64,000 nucleotides of DNA from Moringa oleifera (lineage: Eukaryota; Streptophyta; Magnoliopsida; Brassicales; Moringaceae), in contig JAJFZO010000566.1 in NCBI GenBank assembly GCA_021397835.1, forward strand, positions 7,746,001 to 7,810,000. Reading direction: 5' to 3'. The notes under the pieces are model-generated. The model saw only the letters and a program-made list of their open reading frames with translations. It was not told where the DNA came from and did no database searches. The position numbers and the translations under genes are program-made. Positions 25,298 through 35,700 of the stretch are shown in pieces. How positions within the stretch are numbered: position 1 is the first letter of the stretch; each line of letters begins with the position of its first letter.

Positions 25298-26104
25298 GCC
25301 ATATCAAAGCTCTTTCTTATTCTCCCATCCTAGTGATCAACAATTCTTTTATCTCCCCATTCTATGCGCAGCCTAATAAATGCAAGCTCATAAGCTAAGA
25401 AGCCCCTGACGGTACAGAATTAGACTAAATCCAACCAAATCACCTCATGAGCCAAGCCAGGGCATGGGAAATTGATCCCATTGTTTCTCATCCTTATTCA
25501 CGATGAGAGTGGGAAAGATGAAGTGAAGGTTGAAGGAGTCGCTTCTATAATGCGTGAAAGTATGGATCCAAGCAAATATGCTATTTTGTTTGACCAATCC
25601 CAAACTCTACATATTCTTGATTAATGAGAATGTGAGGGGACTAGTCGTGAATGATGGATAGAGGGATCCCCCTTCACTCAATGAATTACCTGTACCAATC
25701 CATCCCGAAAATATCCAATCAGTATAATGTGTGCTAATGCCACAGCTGGTAAGTAGAAGGTCTCATGCATGAAACTAACTGAATAGCTATCTCTAACGTA
25801 CGACTCAGCTCACAAAGAAGAAAAGTAGAATTGATTTCCTTATGGGATTGGAATTAACTTGTTATTTGTGCTTTAGAGGTTAGTCACGATCTTATATTTA
25901 TAATGGTATATTGCTTAGATGTAATTTCTTAATCATCCTGCCATTCTTGACTTTAGGAAGATCCTTCATTAAAACCTTAAAAAGCCACCTCTTTTACGTT
26001 CTGCTTTTTTGTCTAAGGCTCTCTCAAAATGGAATAAATTCTTCTAATGTGCACGAAGTTTAGATGAAATTAGGGTGAACCTTAGGGCTGTTATCGCTTA
26101 TGCC
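25298..26104 (+). repeat. Local tandem duplication inside copy 1, repeat B
   Basis: This is the full-length repeat of about 807 bases, matching 24713-25297 and 59104-59914. A and B share variants not found in copy 2 (for example TTGATCCCATTGTTTCTCATC), so the tandem duplication happened after the large duplication. It includes the DNA of the frame that is open at 59293-59532 in copy 2, here with stops. Confidence 0.9.
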
Positions 26105-26414
26105 ACTATAAAATTGGGGGTTCATGACAACTTTGATAAATTTTGCAAGAGCTAGCAGATCATACATTCTTCCCTGAAGCAAAACAGGTTAACATTTAAA
26201 AGTTGCATCAACTACCTTGGTTTGTAGAAAAAAATGAATTAAAAGATTAGCACCGTAGCAGTAGCTTTTAAGATGGCAGCTGAGGCTAGGATTTAGGAAG
26301 GATATAAATGAGAGTAAGTTTAAGGACAAAAGGCCTTCCTACTTTCTGTTTTAGACCTAAGTTTAAAAACCTATTCAACTATCACTTCCTAGATGAAGCT
26401 CTAAAAGGAGACTT

Positions 26415-26884
26415 ATGAATGCCTTGGCTCTAAGCCGTACATACCACCATAGAATGGGGTATTCAGCCGCGCAACAACTTTCTCTCATGCTATGGCCTAT
26501 TTTTGAGTGCATTCATTGCTTTGGGAAATTGGTTGTGAGCAAGGAAGCGTTTGAGTTGGCGGGTTTAAGGGTGGCGCAGGTTTTTGATAGCTTTTCTAAC
26601 CTCTATCATATGTTTGATAGATTTGAATCTTCTGTTTATGGGCATGGACGTATCCCATCGCCCCAACTCAACGCTCAAAAAAAAAAAAAAAGAAGCTTTG
26701 ATTGCTTGTCACCTATTTATACAATGAATATTTATTTATATCATTAACATTGATAGTTGTATACAGATGGGTAGCAATGGCAGTTAAGAGCATTACTTTC
26801 TTAGGCCAAAATGGTCTTTTTTCCCCTATTCCTGTCTTTCCTACTGTAGTTAATGGAGAAGCATTAAGCAATGCAAGGATTTGA
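26415..26884 (+). pseudogene. Pair of short conserved frames (copy 1)
   Basis: A 110-codon frame (26415-26747) contains MGYSAAQQLSLMLWPIFECI and DSFSNLYHMFDRFESSVYGH. An overlapping frame (26702-26884) reads YRWVAMAVKSITFLGQNGLF. Both are echoed in copy 2 at 60363-60697. A poly-A run of 14 bases at about 26678 interrupts the first. I do not recognise them. The second resembles a membrane-protein end but is too short to call. Confidence 0.3.
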
Positions 26885-28684
26885 TATAGTCTTAACTACA
26901 ATCTCTGTTCTTAGTGCCTTCCTCTATTCTGCATAGCTGTGCATTGAGGGAGTACTTGTGGTGTTAGTAAAGGTATACGATAGGCAGTTACAAGGCAATA
27001 CCACTAGGGAAGCTAATTAAGGCATATGTTTTTTATGATTGATAATGAGGGGATTGCTAATGATGAAATATATGAAAAAAAGCAAAACGCCCTATTCTCC
27101 TTAACCCCTTAGAACCCATATGTTTTTTTTAGGGGTGATGAGGCTCACTCCATTCTTAAGGCTTGGGTCGCTGTCTTCGACTCTAGTGGATGCCAAAAAA
27201 ATCAATCGAAAAAGTCGATGTTAGCGTAAAGCATTCCCTAAAAAGAAAATAAGGCAAACACAAAGGCCAGCAACTCAAGCAATCTACCATTCTTTTTGTT
27301 GAAGAAACATGTGTTAAAGGAACATGGGAAGTAGAGGCGCAGTTCAAGTGCACTAGGTAGTAAGAATTCCAAATGAGGGATTGGAGGCGTAGCTTTATCT
27401 TTCTTTTGAGAAGTGGCACCCTTCCTTATTCTTATTCCATACAAGCAGTAGGATTGGACTAAAAAGGTATGGAAGGCCAATTATACTGCTTAGTTTCATA
27501 GCTCTGTTTTTGAATTGTTCGTATCATTGAAAACTTGTGAGTTTGGTCAAGTCAACTATTTTTTTTTCGCAGCTAGTCGGGTGAGAAGTAGGACAAAGAT
27601 CTTAGTGAGAATCAGAGAATTTCTCACTTGGCACTGACACTTTATCTTTTGGATGAGATTCAACCTTGGAACTTGGTACACAAAGGTTAAGCTTTTCTCA
27701 GGTTTCTTTTTACAGGCTAAGTTAGTTAAAGTAGCGTAGCTCCCAAGTACCATTTGTCTCCAAGCCTATCTCCCACCTCTCATTGTGCTTTTGATTCCAT
27801 CTTTCAATCGACGGGCGATTTCTATATGCTTTGGCCTAAGAAGCGCTATGGACTAACTTTCTTACAGGCATAGTTAGTTATAGAAGGTACAAACAGTCTA
27901 ATCTAGCCAGTGAGCAGAAGCATTAATCATAAAAAAAAAGCTCATTAGTTAAGCTCTTTGGTGATGTCCCTCTCACCGATGCCTTTTCACCATGGTTAGA
28001 TGACTTTAACATTCTAGCCCACTCTTCCGCTTTTACTTGATGTGATGATTTAGTTTCCTCTAAAGAAATAAGGTTAGGCAAATTAACCATTAAAAAGCCA
28101 TTGGTCAATCGAGCAGTTCAAGTAGTATCTGAGAAGAAGAATGGGTCATCATCATTTCTTAGCATCCCTGTGGGATGGAATCGAATCAAAGAGGCTACTG
28201 TTGGTTCTGGTGATGGAGCCTATAAAGTTGAGATTGAATTTCTCACAAGGCAGTCAATTTTTACCATCTTTCAACTCATTTGACATCCTTTTCATTTCAT
28301 ATCTTCCCATCCATTAAAGAAGAGGAAGAGGCCTTTCTTAGCCTTACCCATTTTTGTTGTCTTCTAGACACCAGAAAAATAATAAAAAAATAGTAAAAAA
28401 GGCAAGTCTGAATCGATCAAGCTCAATCAAATTCAATAGACTGAGTCTGGTGATAGAGGACTTCTTAATCCTAAAAACTGAAGGATTCTTGAGTTTCAGT
28501 GAATGATGGATTGGGCTTACCATGTTTAATAGGAGACCAACCTAGCCAAGCCAATAGTTAAAGCTTACCATGAGAGAACCAATCTCACTAAGAAAGACCT
28601 AGGGTGGGGCTCATTGAAGAAACTCGATGGTGCATTCTTCTCTTTCCATATCATGGGTTGTAGGCTCGTCTTATAGAAACTATG
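26885..28684. other. Gene-free DNA up to the MULE
   Basis: Bases up to 28086 are duplicated at about 60698-61887. The rest (28087-28684) has no counterpart in the window. The frames at 27183-27480, 27556-27753, 27923-28108 and 28101-28283 carry no recognisable motif. I see no left terminus of the neighbouring MULE in this stretch. Confidence 0.5.
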
Positions 28685-28689
28685 CTTTC

Positions 28690-30688
28690 CAAATCTTAGC
28701 TTTGTCATGCCTATCATAGAACCAACATTATATCATATCTCTAATGAATTCCAATAGAATCATAATGGGTAACTCATGGGCAAATCGAAGACATGAATTC
28801 AAGCTTTCAACAATATTAGTGGTCATGAATTGATATCGTCTTCGAGGGTAACACACGTGTGGCCATTTCCTTAGATCTTCCTTCATGATATATTCAAATG
28901 CTTCAGGGTGATTAGCTTGTAATTCAATCATCAACTTACTAAATTCAAACTTTCGATATGCCCTTGCTACACTATAGAATATCTTGGACGCTTCTTCTTT
29001 CTTGAATTTATTCTTTATATTTTGGGTCATATGTTAAGAGTATAACCTATGACAAGAATCAGAGAAGACCTTTACAATGGCCTTTGCAATACTAGCATGA
29101 TGATTGATATAATAACCAAGTCATCAACATGACTAATAATCTCCTTCAGTTGCTCCAAAAACCACTTCCAAGCCTCATAGTTTTCTGAGCCATCATAACC
29201 AAAAGCTAATGGGTATATCTATTCATTTCCATCCTTGCACACTGCTATCAACATAACACTGTCAAATCTTCCTTTCAAGTGGCTGGCATCGATAGCAATA
29301 ACTGGTCGAATCACCGAATAAAATCCCCTCAATGATTATCCAAGAGCTATAAAAAAATACTTAAATCGATTAATCTCATCTTCAATGCATATGTGAGCCT
29401 TAGTTCTTAGACTAGCTATTTGTAACATGTGACAATATGATGGTAGTTGTTTGTATAACTCAATTAGATCACCATAAGTAAGAGACAATGTGTATTTTTC
29501 TGCCTTCTAAGTTTTGCTATATAAAATTTGCATGCCATATAATTTTTTAATCTCACTTATGATATCTTTTGGCTTAATAATTCTAACATTAGTGGATAAC
29601 TGCTGAGCAATAATTTCACCAATAATTGTAGAACTTGCTTGTCGATGTTGTCGACAGAACTCTTCGATTATGCAAGTGTGTGTGAAATCACAATGTCTAA
29701 TTTGAAAGAATTGTCTTTATGCAACTTTCACAGCACGAACCTTCCATGCATAATTTTCTTCTTTACAAACAATCTTAAATATTAATTTGTTAGATCTAGT
29801 GACTCTAAATTCAAAGTTCTCAGTTAATACATACATACCTAAAAATTGCTTCAACTCTTTCTTATTTAGGAAAAATTGACCTCTAGTAAAGACGTCAATT
29901 AGAGTCACTGATTTCATAGTAAAAGCTGAAATAATACTGTATAATTTAGCACCCAACACACTATACCTCTTATTAACACCATCACTTATGTTGTTGTGTG
30001 CTTCAGCGCATTCAAGTGGCACATAAGGTAGGATTGAACACGGTGCAAAAGGAAAGTTCTCATCATCAAGCTCAACTTCTATAATAAGTTCAAATTGCTC
30101 TGCTTTGATAGGTTGACTAGGCTCAATTTTTGGGATTGGATGCTCATACCCAACATCATAGTCCGTTGATTCATCCAAGTCGATCTCATTAGTATTCCAA
30201 GTGTTAGAAGGAGTCTTATTATGGAATAATGGCTCTGTGTCCAAATTTTTACCTTAAACAATTGGATGGGTCTCCACATTTGGGATTGCATCAGTAACCT
30301 CATTCCTCCCAATACAAGAATTCAACTGATTGATTCGTTTTGAATTTATACCTTCACATACACCATGTGTGCTTTCAACATCATGTCGCTCCACCAAATC
30401 CACAATTACACAGGGTACTATGTTATCATCATACAACATGAACTCAATATCGTTATCATTCACTAACTTAATTTTCATGGTAGTTTCCTTGGGTCTCACT
30501 ATGGTGTGCAGTATAATATCATAGTTAGAAAAATCAATATCAATGCAAGATTTAACTAAACTTAATAATTGTGCTTGTGTCAAACCCTTTCAAACAACAT
30601 AACCTCGAGTTTTGATAGTCCTAACAATATACTCAAAACTTCCTCTTGACTCAGACCACTTACCATTCCAAGTTACAATAATACACAT
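28690..30688 (-). pseudogene. MuDR-type (MULE) transposase pseudogene
   Basis: The frame starts at an ATG at 30686-30688 with MCIIVTWNGKW, as many plant MULE transposases do. The MuDR N-terminal DNA-binding region lies around 29720-29890, with KELKQFLGMYVLTENFEFRV, then KIVCKEENYAWKVRAVKVA. The DDE transposase core follows, with VIAIDASHLKGRFDSVMLIA near 29250-29310 (the Asp being the first catalytic acid) and YPLAFGYDGSENYEAWKWFL. After it come YPRRRYQFMTTNIVESLNSC and LPIMILLEFIRDMI (28728-28870). In-frame stops occur at 30590-30592, 30254-30256, 29717-29719 and at several later points, and one frameshift falls near 29107. The C-terminal zinc-knuckle/SWIM part is missing. The gene is dead, but almost every segment is legible, so it is younger than the surrounding remnants or decayed only by point changes. 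Confidence 0.88.
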
Positions 30689-31432
30689 TTTGCCATAACC
30701 ATGAAAACATTTCAAAAAAGAAGCGATAATTTTAGAAAAAAGAACAGAATTGAAGTTTAGTAAATAAATAATGATTTAGATAAATAAGCAATAATATTAT
30801 CTTATGTATCGATTTCATTAAAGAAATATCAATTTCTGAATAAATTCATGATAGTTCGTAAGATAATACGAATTTGGTGGCTAAGTCACGATTTAGTCAA
30901 ACATAGCATGGTTTTTTGTTCATGTTACGATATGTATGATACATCACGATTATTCTTTTAAAACACATAAAATCTCTGCTTTGTTAAGATACATTATCTT
31001 TTAAATACATACCTATTGGTCTCTTGACCCACCTGAACACTTTTTGCTCTTAAAGAATAATGTGTTACTAAAAACACGAGCTTGATTGTCTAGATCTTAG
31101 ATATAACGTGAAGAGAACTAGCCAAAATCAATTGATTGCTACTTTTCATTCCTTTTCTAGCCTTTGTTTAGGTAGATCTTAGATACAAACTTGAAGAAAA
31201 AATTTAGAAAAAGAGCTTGAAGACAAAGAAAGAGAAAGCTCGATGACAAAGAGAGCTCAAAGAAGCAAGAATATTAATATTGTATGCATCAATTTTCTCA
31301 TTTTTTGAATTTATTTAATTTTTAAGGGAATTATTGTCTCTAATATGGGTATTTTGGTCTTCACAATACATTTAAGTGTGAAAAACATAAAATTTAGTAA
31401 CGATGGTTTGTTTCATAAAAAAAGCTGACACG

Positions 31433-31456
31433 GGATGTCAATTTTTGGTAATTTCC
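31433..31456 (-). repeat. MULE terminal inverted repeat (only one end found)
   Basis: On the minus strand the element begins GGAAATTACCAAAAATTG and continues GACATCC. The adjacent bases TCTATTTCT (31457-31465) would be the 9-bp target-site duplication if the partner end were known. Confidence 0.55.
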
Positions 31457-32004
31457 TCTATTTCTTAGTTTATAATTTATGAGTTGGACTAGGCCCGTAT
31501 GTCTTTGTCTATGTGTGGTTTTTGAGCTGGTAGCTAGCAACTACCAAGAGGGACTGTAGTCTGATCATTTTCATGATTTCATGGGACCCACCTTTCTTTC
31601 ACGCTTTGAATCTAGACGGATCTAACAGGCCTTCTTAACATGTGTCGTTTAATGACTCAGTGCGTGGATGTCATGAGTCCATTGGCATAGGCTTAGGCCT
31701 ATTTCATAAGTGAGCAATCTTTGGTAGGCCTGGAGATTTAGTTAAGGGGAGTAGAGGCACTGCAAGCCCATGTTACAAGGGTCATGCATACTTCATTGGC
31801 ATCAAGCCCTTTTTAGGAGGACCATAACCATATGCATAAGGCCTTTTTTTTGTTCTTCTTTTATTTATAACGATATGAAGAGAACACATCAGGCTTGGTT
31901 TTGGAATGCCATGCTAACACCATGCTTACCAAGCCATGCAAGGATCAATCTTAAAACATCATGCCATAGGTGCAATCACGGTATGCCGAAAGATAAAAAA
32001 GACA
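31457..32004. other. Probable mitochondrial-derived flank of the tRNA cluster
   Basis: This is the sequence between the MULE end and the trnP pseudogene. It is richer in G+C than the MULE and of plant-mitochondrial texture, but I recognise no gene in it. The plus-strand frame 31770-32117 runs antisense through the trnP pseudogene and is not a gene. Confidence 0.45.
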
Positions 32005-32078
32005 TCAAGCGACAAGAATCGAACCTATGGCCCTTTATACCCAAAACAAATATGCTGATCAAACTACGCTACACCTTG
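32005..32078 (-). tRNA. trnP-UGG: Degraded mitochondrial-type tRNA-Pro (UGG), pseudogene
   Basis: The minus strand reads AAGGTGTAGCGTAGTTTGAT through the anticodon loop TTTGGGT (anticodon UGG at 32041-32043) to GGCCATAGGTTCGATTCTTG. It matches the plant mitochondrial tRNA-Pro gene in every arm. Nearly all differences from the family sequence that I recall are C-to-T or G-to-A (for example in the D arm and the anticodon stem), and one acceptor base is lost. The acceptor stem no longer pairs fully, so it is not expected to be functional. It is the last gene of the trnS-trnF-trnP series on this strand. Confidence 0.85.
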
Positions 32079-32265
32079 CCTTACCCCCTGAAGCATATAA
32101 GTCCACTCAACCTATGAATACTCGAATCGAACTTGCCCATCTTATTGGGCATTTGCGATGAAAACCAATCTACCTCTTCCACTATGTGGCTTTTTTCCTT
32201 TTTCTCTTCACTTGAATTTAAAAATCATGCTCACACTTGGCTATGTGTCCATTAGATCATTTGCC

Positions 32266-32339
32266 ATTTTAAAAGTGGATTCAAACCACTCATATAAGGA
32301 TTTTCAATCCTTCGCTCTAATCAGCTGAGCTACACGAAC
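32266..32339 (-). tRNA. trnF-GAA: Degraded mitochondrial-type tRNA-Phe (GAA), pseudogene
   Basis: The minus strand has TGTAGCTCAGCTGATTAGAG (D arm), then the anticodon arm AAGGATTGAAAATCCTT with a perfect five-pair stem and anticodon GAA (32303-32305), then GTGGTTTGAATCCAC as the T arm. This is the plant mitochondrial tRNA-Phe. The acceptor stem is ruined (5' GTTCGTG against a 3' TTTTAAA). It lies about 190 bases downstream of trnP on the plus strand and 355 bases before trnS. Confidence 0.85.
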
Positions 32340-32693
32340 CACTTTCGTCAAGTTCGTTTTCTTCATCGAATAACGCCCTGCCTTAATACTTAACTAGTGA
32401 AGGAAAAGCCCTTTACTAGTCAATTTATTAGGCTTTCTTGTTCATTAAGCTTTCAAGCAGCCCTTTCAATTACCACCTTATCTCCCAACATGCTCAAGAA
32501 CCGAGATTCGTCTAATCCCTGAATGGCTATAGGGAGTTTGCTTATAGAAAGAAGATAGGCCAGTCAAATAAAAATAATGCACAATAAGCTCTTCTCTCTT
32601 AGTCACTCAATAGCATAATTTTTTCTTTCAGGGGACTCTGCCAAGAGGTTCTTTCTCTTACTAATTTTGCCCACCCGTTCCACTTTCGCACCA

Positions 32694-32779
32694 GCGAAAA
32701 AGGAATTTGAACCCATGATATGATCTTCTTGTATATCGATTTAGCAAACCAATACCTTAAGCCACTTAGCCAGCCCTTC
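32694..32779 (-). tRNA. trnS-GCU: Degraded mitochondrial-type tRNA-Ser (GCU), pseudogene
   Basis: This is a class II tRNA of 86 bases. The minus strand gives GGCTAAGTGGCTTAAGGTAT, the anticodon loop TTGCTAA (anticodon GCU at 32743-32745), a long variable arm around ACAAGAAGATCATATCATG, then GGGTTCAAATTCC. The arrangement fits plant mitochondrial trnS(GCU). Changes are again mostly C-to-T or G-to-A, and the acceptor stem (GAAGGGC against TTTTCGC) no longer pairs well. It is first in transcription order of the three-gene cluster. Confidence 0.87.
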
Positions 32780-35700
32780 AAGTTATTGATCATAATTTGT
32801 TATGTAGTTGGTTGCTCGAAGGCTGTCTAATTTGATCAACTACATAAGTCGTAGTGCGCTAACACGCATATTTTTCCTCTACATATAAGATAGACCCTAT
32901 CCAAATCTGCCTAGCATCCAAGCCTTGGGTGATGCCTCATTTTTATGATGAACTTTATCAATCTTTACCTCTAAATTGACCATGTTTGAAATATCTTGTT
33001 TAAAAGGACTAGAAGAGAAAACAAGGTCAAGCTAAGCCCTTACCCACCTGAATTGAATTCATATCTCCTTCGTCTAGTCGAGATTTCCTAGATTATGACC
33101 CTTTTATTACATTATGGAAAATTCTATTCTCATCATGATCAATCCACGTCCTACTATAGTGTGTGAAGAACCTTAACAACTAAGGCTAGCTTACTAAGGC
33201 AAAGGAATTTCTTGTTGATTACATGAGCTAGTCAACCTTTTTCTTGCTTCTATCTGCCTATTTAATCTTTTAAATAGGCCTTGTTACTACAAAAAAAAAT
33301 TGCTTTATACAGGAATTGTGACATGGCTTAGCTTTTCTTAACTCTAGGAAAGGAATAGTTATCTTATCTGGCTTAGCTCATGAACTCCTAATCAGGAAGA
33401 TTCCTAGCTACTTAGACTTGTAAGACAAGAGCTACTAATTGAAAGGAGAAAAGCTAGTATTCGTCCACTGTGTGGGAAAGAAAAGATAGAAGATAATGTC
33501 AAAGTCTGTAATAGAAATAGAGTAAGGAGTTAAGTTAATCCGTGAACATCAACTAGACTTTAGTGGCTAATAACTACTTACTTCTTTGAAACATTAAATC
33601 TGGCTTAGTATGAGTTCTATGTTAGTAAACGAAGAATTGGGTGATATCAAATCCTATGTTCAAAAGTAAAGCACTATTATTTAATCAGCCTAAAGAAAGA
33701 CTTCAAGACAACAGGCCTAGATGCGAGGAAAGGTTGAAATGACAAGAAAAGTGCTTAGTAAGAAGACAACACCAGATGGAGGAAATTTTCACAAGTCTAT
33801 TGGTTGCTTTGTCTTTCGATGTGAAAAAGGAAAATGCTTTGCCTTTCGATATAGTTTCAAGTTTTCGATGTCCCTCCGAGACTGATAAGAGTCAGAATAG
33901 ATACCAACAGAGTTTTAGAATGGGATTGATGATGAACGGACCAAAGCCCCCCAATCTTTTGGTTTGGGAGCCAAGTTCAACCCCTCTTTATTCATTGCAC
34001 GAGATGCCGTTACACCATACACAATAAGCAAAATAGCAAGTACTAATCTCGATGATTTTTAATTTTAGTATTTTGACATGTGATTCACTACTACAAGCTC
34101 CTTTTTGTACAGTAACACTTGAGGGAGGTGGTTCAACTACCTTTTTCATCGTGTTTATGAATGGAACATCAAATTAAAAATTTCTTTATCTTTTATTACC
34201 ATGCCATTAATGAAGATTCGTAGCTTGGGAAAAGTTCTAAAATCTTACCTTCTAGTATTATAATAAAGTGTTAATAAAGTAGAAAGATAGGACCCACTTT
34301 AAGAGATAGTGCAGAGGAAAGACCCAAACATCGAGAAGCGAGCAACAAGGTTATATCGGTTTAAAAGAGGTATTTATAGCGAACCACAAGCCTTAGCTTT
34401 AAGTCAAAGAAACAAGCAATCATACCCCTAGAATAGAAAGATATTTCACTTCGAAATCATTACTAAAAGCATTACAAGCACACTTCCTATCTAGGCAAAC
34501 CAAACCTAAAAAAGCACATTTTTTCTTGGCTGGCCTTGCAAGAGTGAATGTGCGAGACAATAGAATTGATTATCAAGGCTACAAGATAAAAGGAAAGTTC
34601 TTGTGTGTAGGAAAGCTTTTTCACCAACTATTGGGTATTTGTCTCTATCTTGCTCTCTCAACTCATACTTATGATAGGTGGGCTCAATGCTGGATATTTA
34701 TCTCTAGAAATCCTTCTCTTTTAATTTTTGGTATTCGGTTGTCTTCCTTGGTTCCACCCTTCCATTCATGAAGTAGATCATCGGGAATGGTGTTTCTCAA
34801 GTGCAAAGCAAGAATTTTCGGCCCTTTCACATCGATCGATAAACAAAACTCCTAGTAGAAAGCCATTTTCTTGTTTTTGAAAATCAACACTTTGAAAGAT
34901 CTTTGATTTCACCCTAGAATAAGTCCAACAAAGCACCTTTCCCTACTAAATTATATCTATTTTTGCCTGCTTCTTCCATTTGTTGAGCTCTAAGCTTCTC
35001 TGGCCAATCATGATATGTGCATACTGGTTACTCTACTTTAGTAGTGCGTTAACTAGTAGTCCACTACTGATTTAGGATTTGGTATTGATACCTATCTTAC
35101 TAACTATAAGCCTTTTGAAAAAATATACATATTAGGGTATATTCCTTTTCTTTTCAGCTTTATCAAAGACTCTGAGATGTAGGAAGTCCTAAGAGTAGGA
35201 CCAAGCAAAAACATGTAGATCATTAAAGAGGTTGTTTTCTTGCTTGCAGAAACCACTTTTTAACAATCTGCTTCATGAATGTTAAGGATTAATAAAAAAC
35301 TAGATGTATTATTTTAGCATATCATAAGCGAGCTTACTTATTGCTGGCCCTACAATGGTTCATCAACTTTAGGGCGAGTTTGAAAGCTTAACAATTAAGT
35401 TTGGAGAGCCCTTCTAGGACTTAACTCTTCCATAAAAGCAGAGTAAACAATATGTCTAGTAGTCTATTAGCTGCAAAGAGGAGCTTGCAAGCGAAGGAGC
35501 TGGGTTCAACTATTTCACCAATCCAGAGCAATGTCCCCATGCTATGTTTTTGTCTCGAGGCAAGTCTGCTACCTTCGCCTTATTGTCTGCCTTTACTTAG
35601 TCTTTCTTTCCCTGACAAGAGAAAAGAAATCCTTCCCTTAAGCTTTCATCGGAAAGATCATAAAGAATTAGTCCACTGATGAACTTTCATGTGAAGGCTA

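Larger units (their letters stand above)
1..28086 (+). repeat. Giant direct duplication, copy 1
   Basis: Base 1 aligns with base 37805, and the match continues in the same orientation to 28086, which aligns with 61887. Shared landmarks in the same order include the CACTA left end (1942 and 39704), the first AT microsatellite (9459 and 43541), the reverse-transcriptase fragment (23158 and about 57590) and the final shared bases GGCAAATTAA. By eye there is roughly one substitution every 10-15 bases, mostly transitions. Copy 1 carries 3.6 kb (about 3670-7300), 370 bp (about 18870-19240) and 270 bp (about 20451-20718) that copy 2 lacks, plus a local tandem duplication at 24713-26104. The left boundary is not seen because the similarity already runs at base 1. 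Confidence 0.93.
28685..31456 (-). mobile_element. Truncated Mutator-like element (MULE)
   Basis: This minus-strand element is defined by a MuDR-type transposase pseudogene (28690-30688) and a right-hand terminus at 31433-31456. Read on the minus strand, that terminus starts GGAAATTACCAAAAATTG and continues GACATCC, the style of plant MULE terminal inverted repeats. No matching inverted repeat is visible to the left, and the transposase sequence fades at about 28685, before the usual C-terminal SWIM zinc finger. The left (3') part therefore appears deleted. About 750 bases of AT-rich non-coding DNA separate the terminus from the start codon. The element lies between two stretches of host DNA and was lost or never present in copy 2. 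Confidence 0.8.

Noticed and set aside
26700..27000. 5' exons of the PGAP1-like gene inside the duplicated unit
   Set aside because: The short membrane-like frame at 26702-26884 does not resemble PGAP1, and no lipase motif is visible anywhere in the window.
1..31430. LTR retrotransposon with the two large copies as LTRs
   Set aside because: The copies are 24-28 kb, far longer than any LTR, lack TG/CA ends and target-site duplications, and contain unrelated elements.
31770..32117. 115-codon plus-strand frame
   Set aside because: It runs antisense across the trnP(UGG) pseudogene and has no protein-like motif.
32599..32793. 64-codon frame on the minus strand
   Set aside because: It is a read-through of the trnS(GCU) pseudogene and its flanks, not a protein gene.
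33960..34027. Possible tRNA T-arm (AGTTCAACCCCTCTTT)
   Set aside because: No anticodon arm, D arm or acceptor pairing can be built around it.
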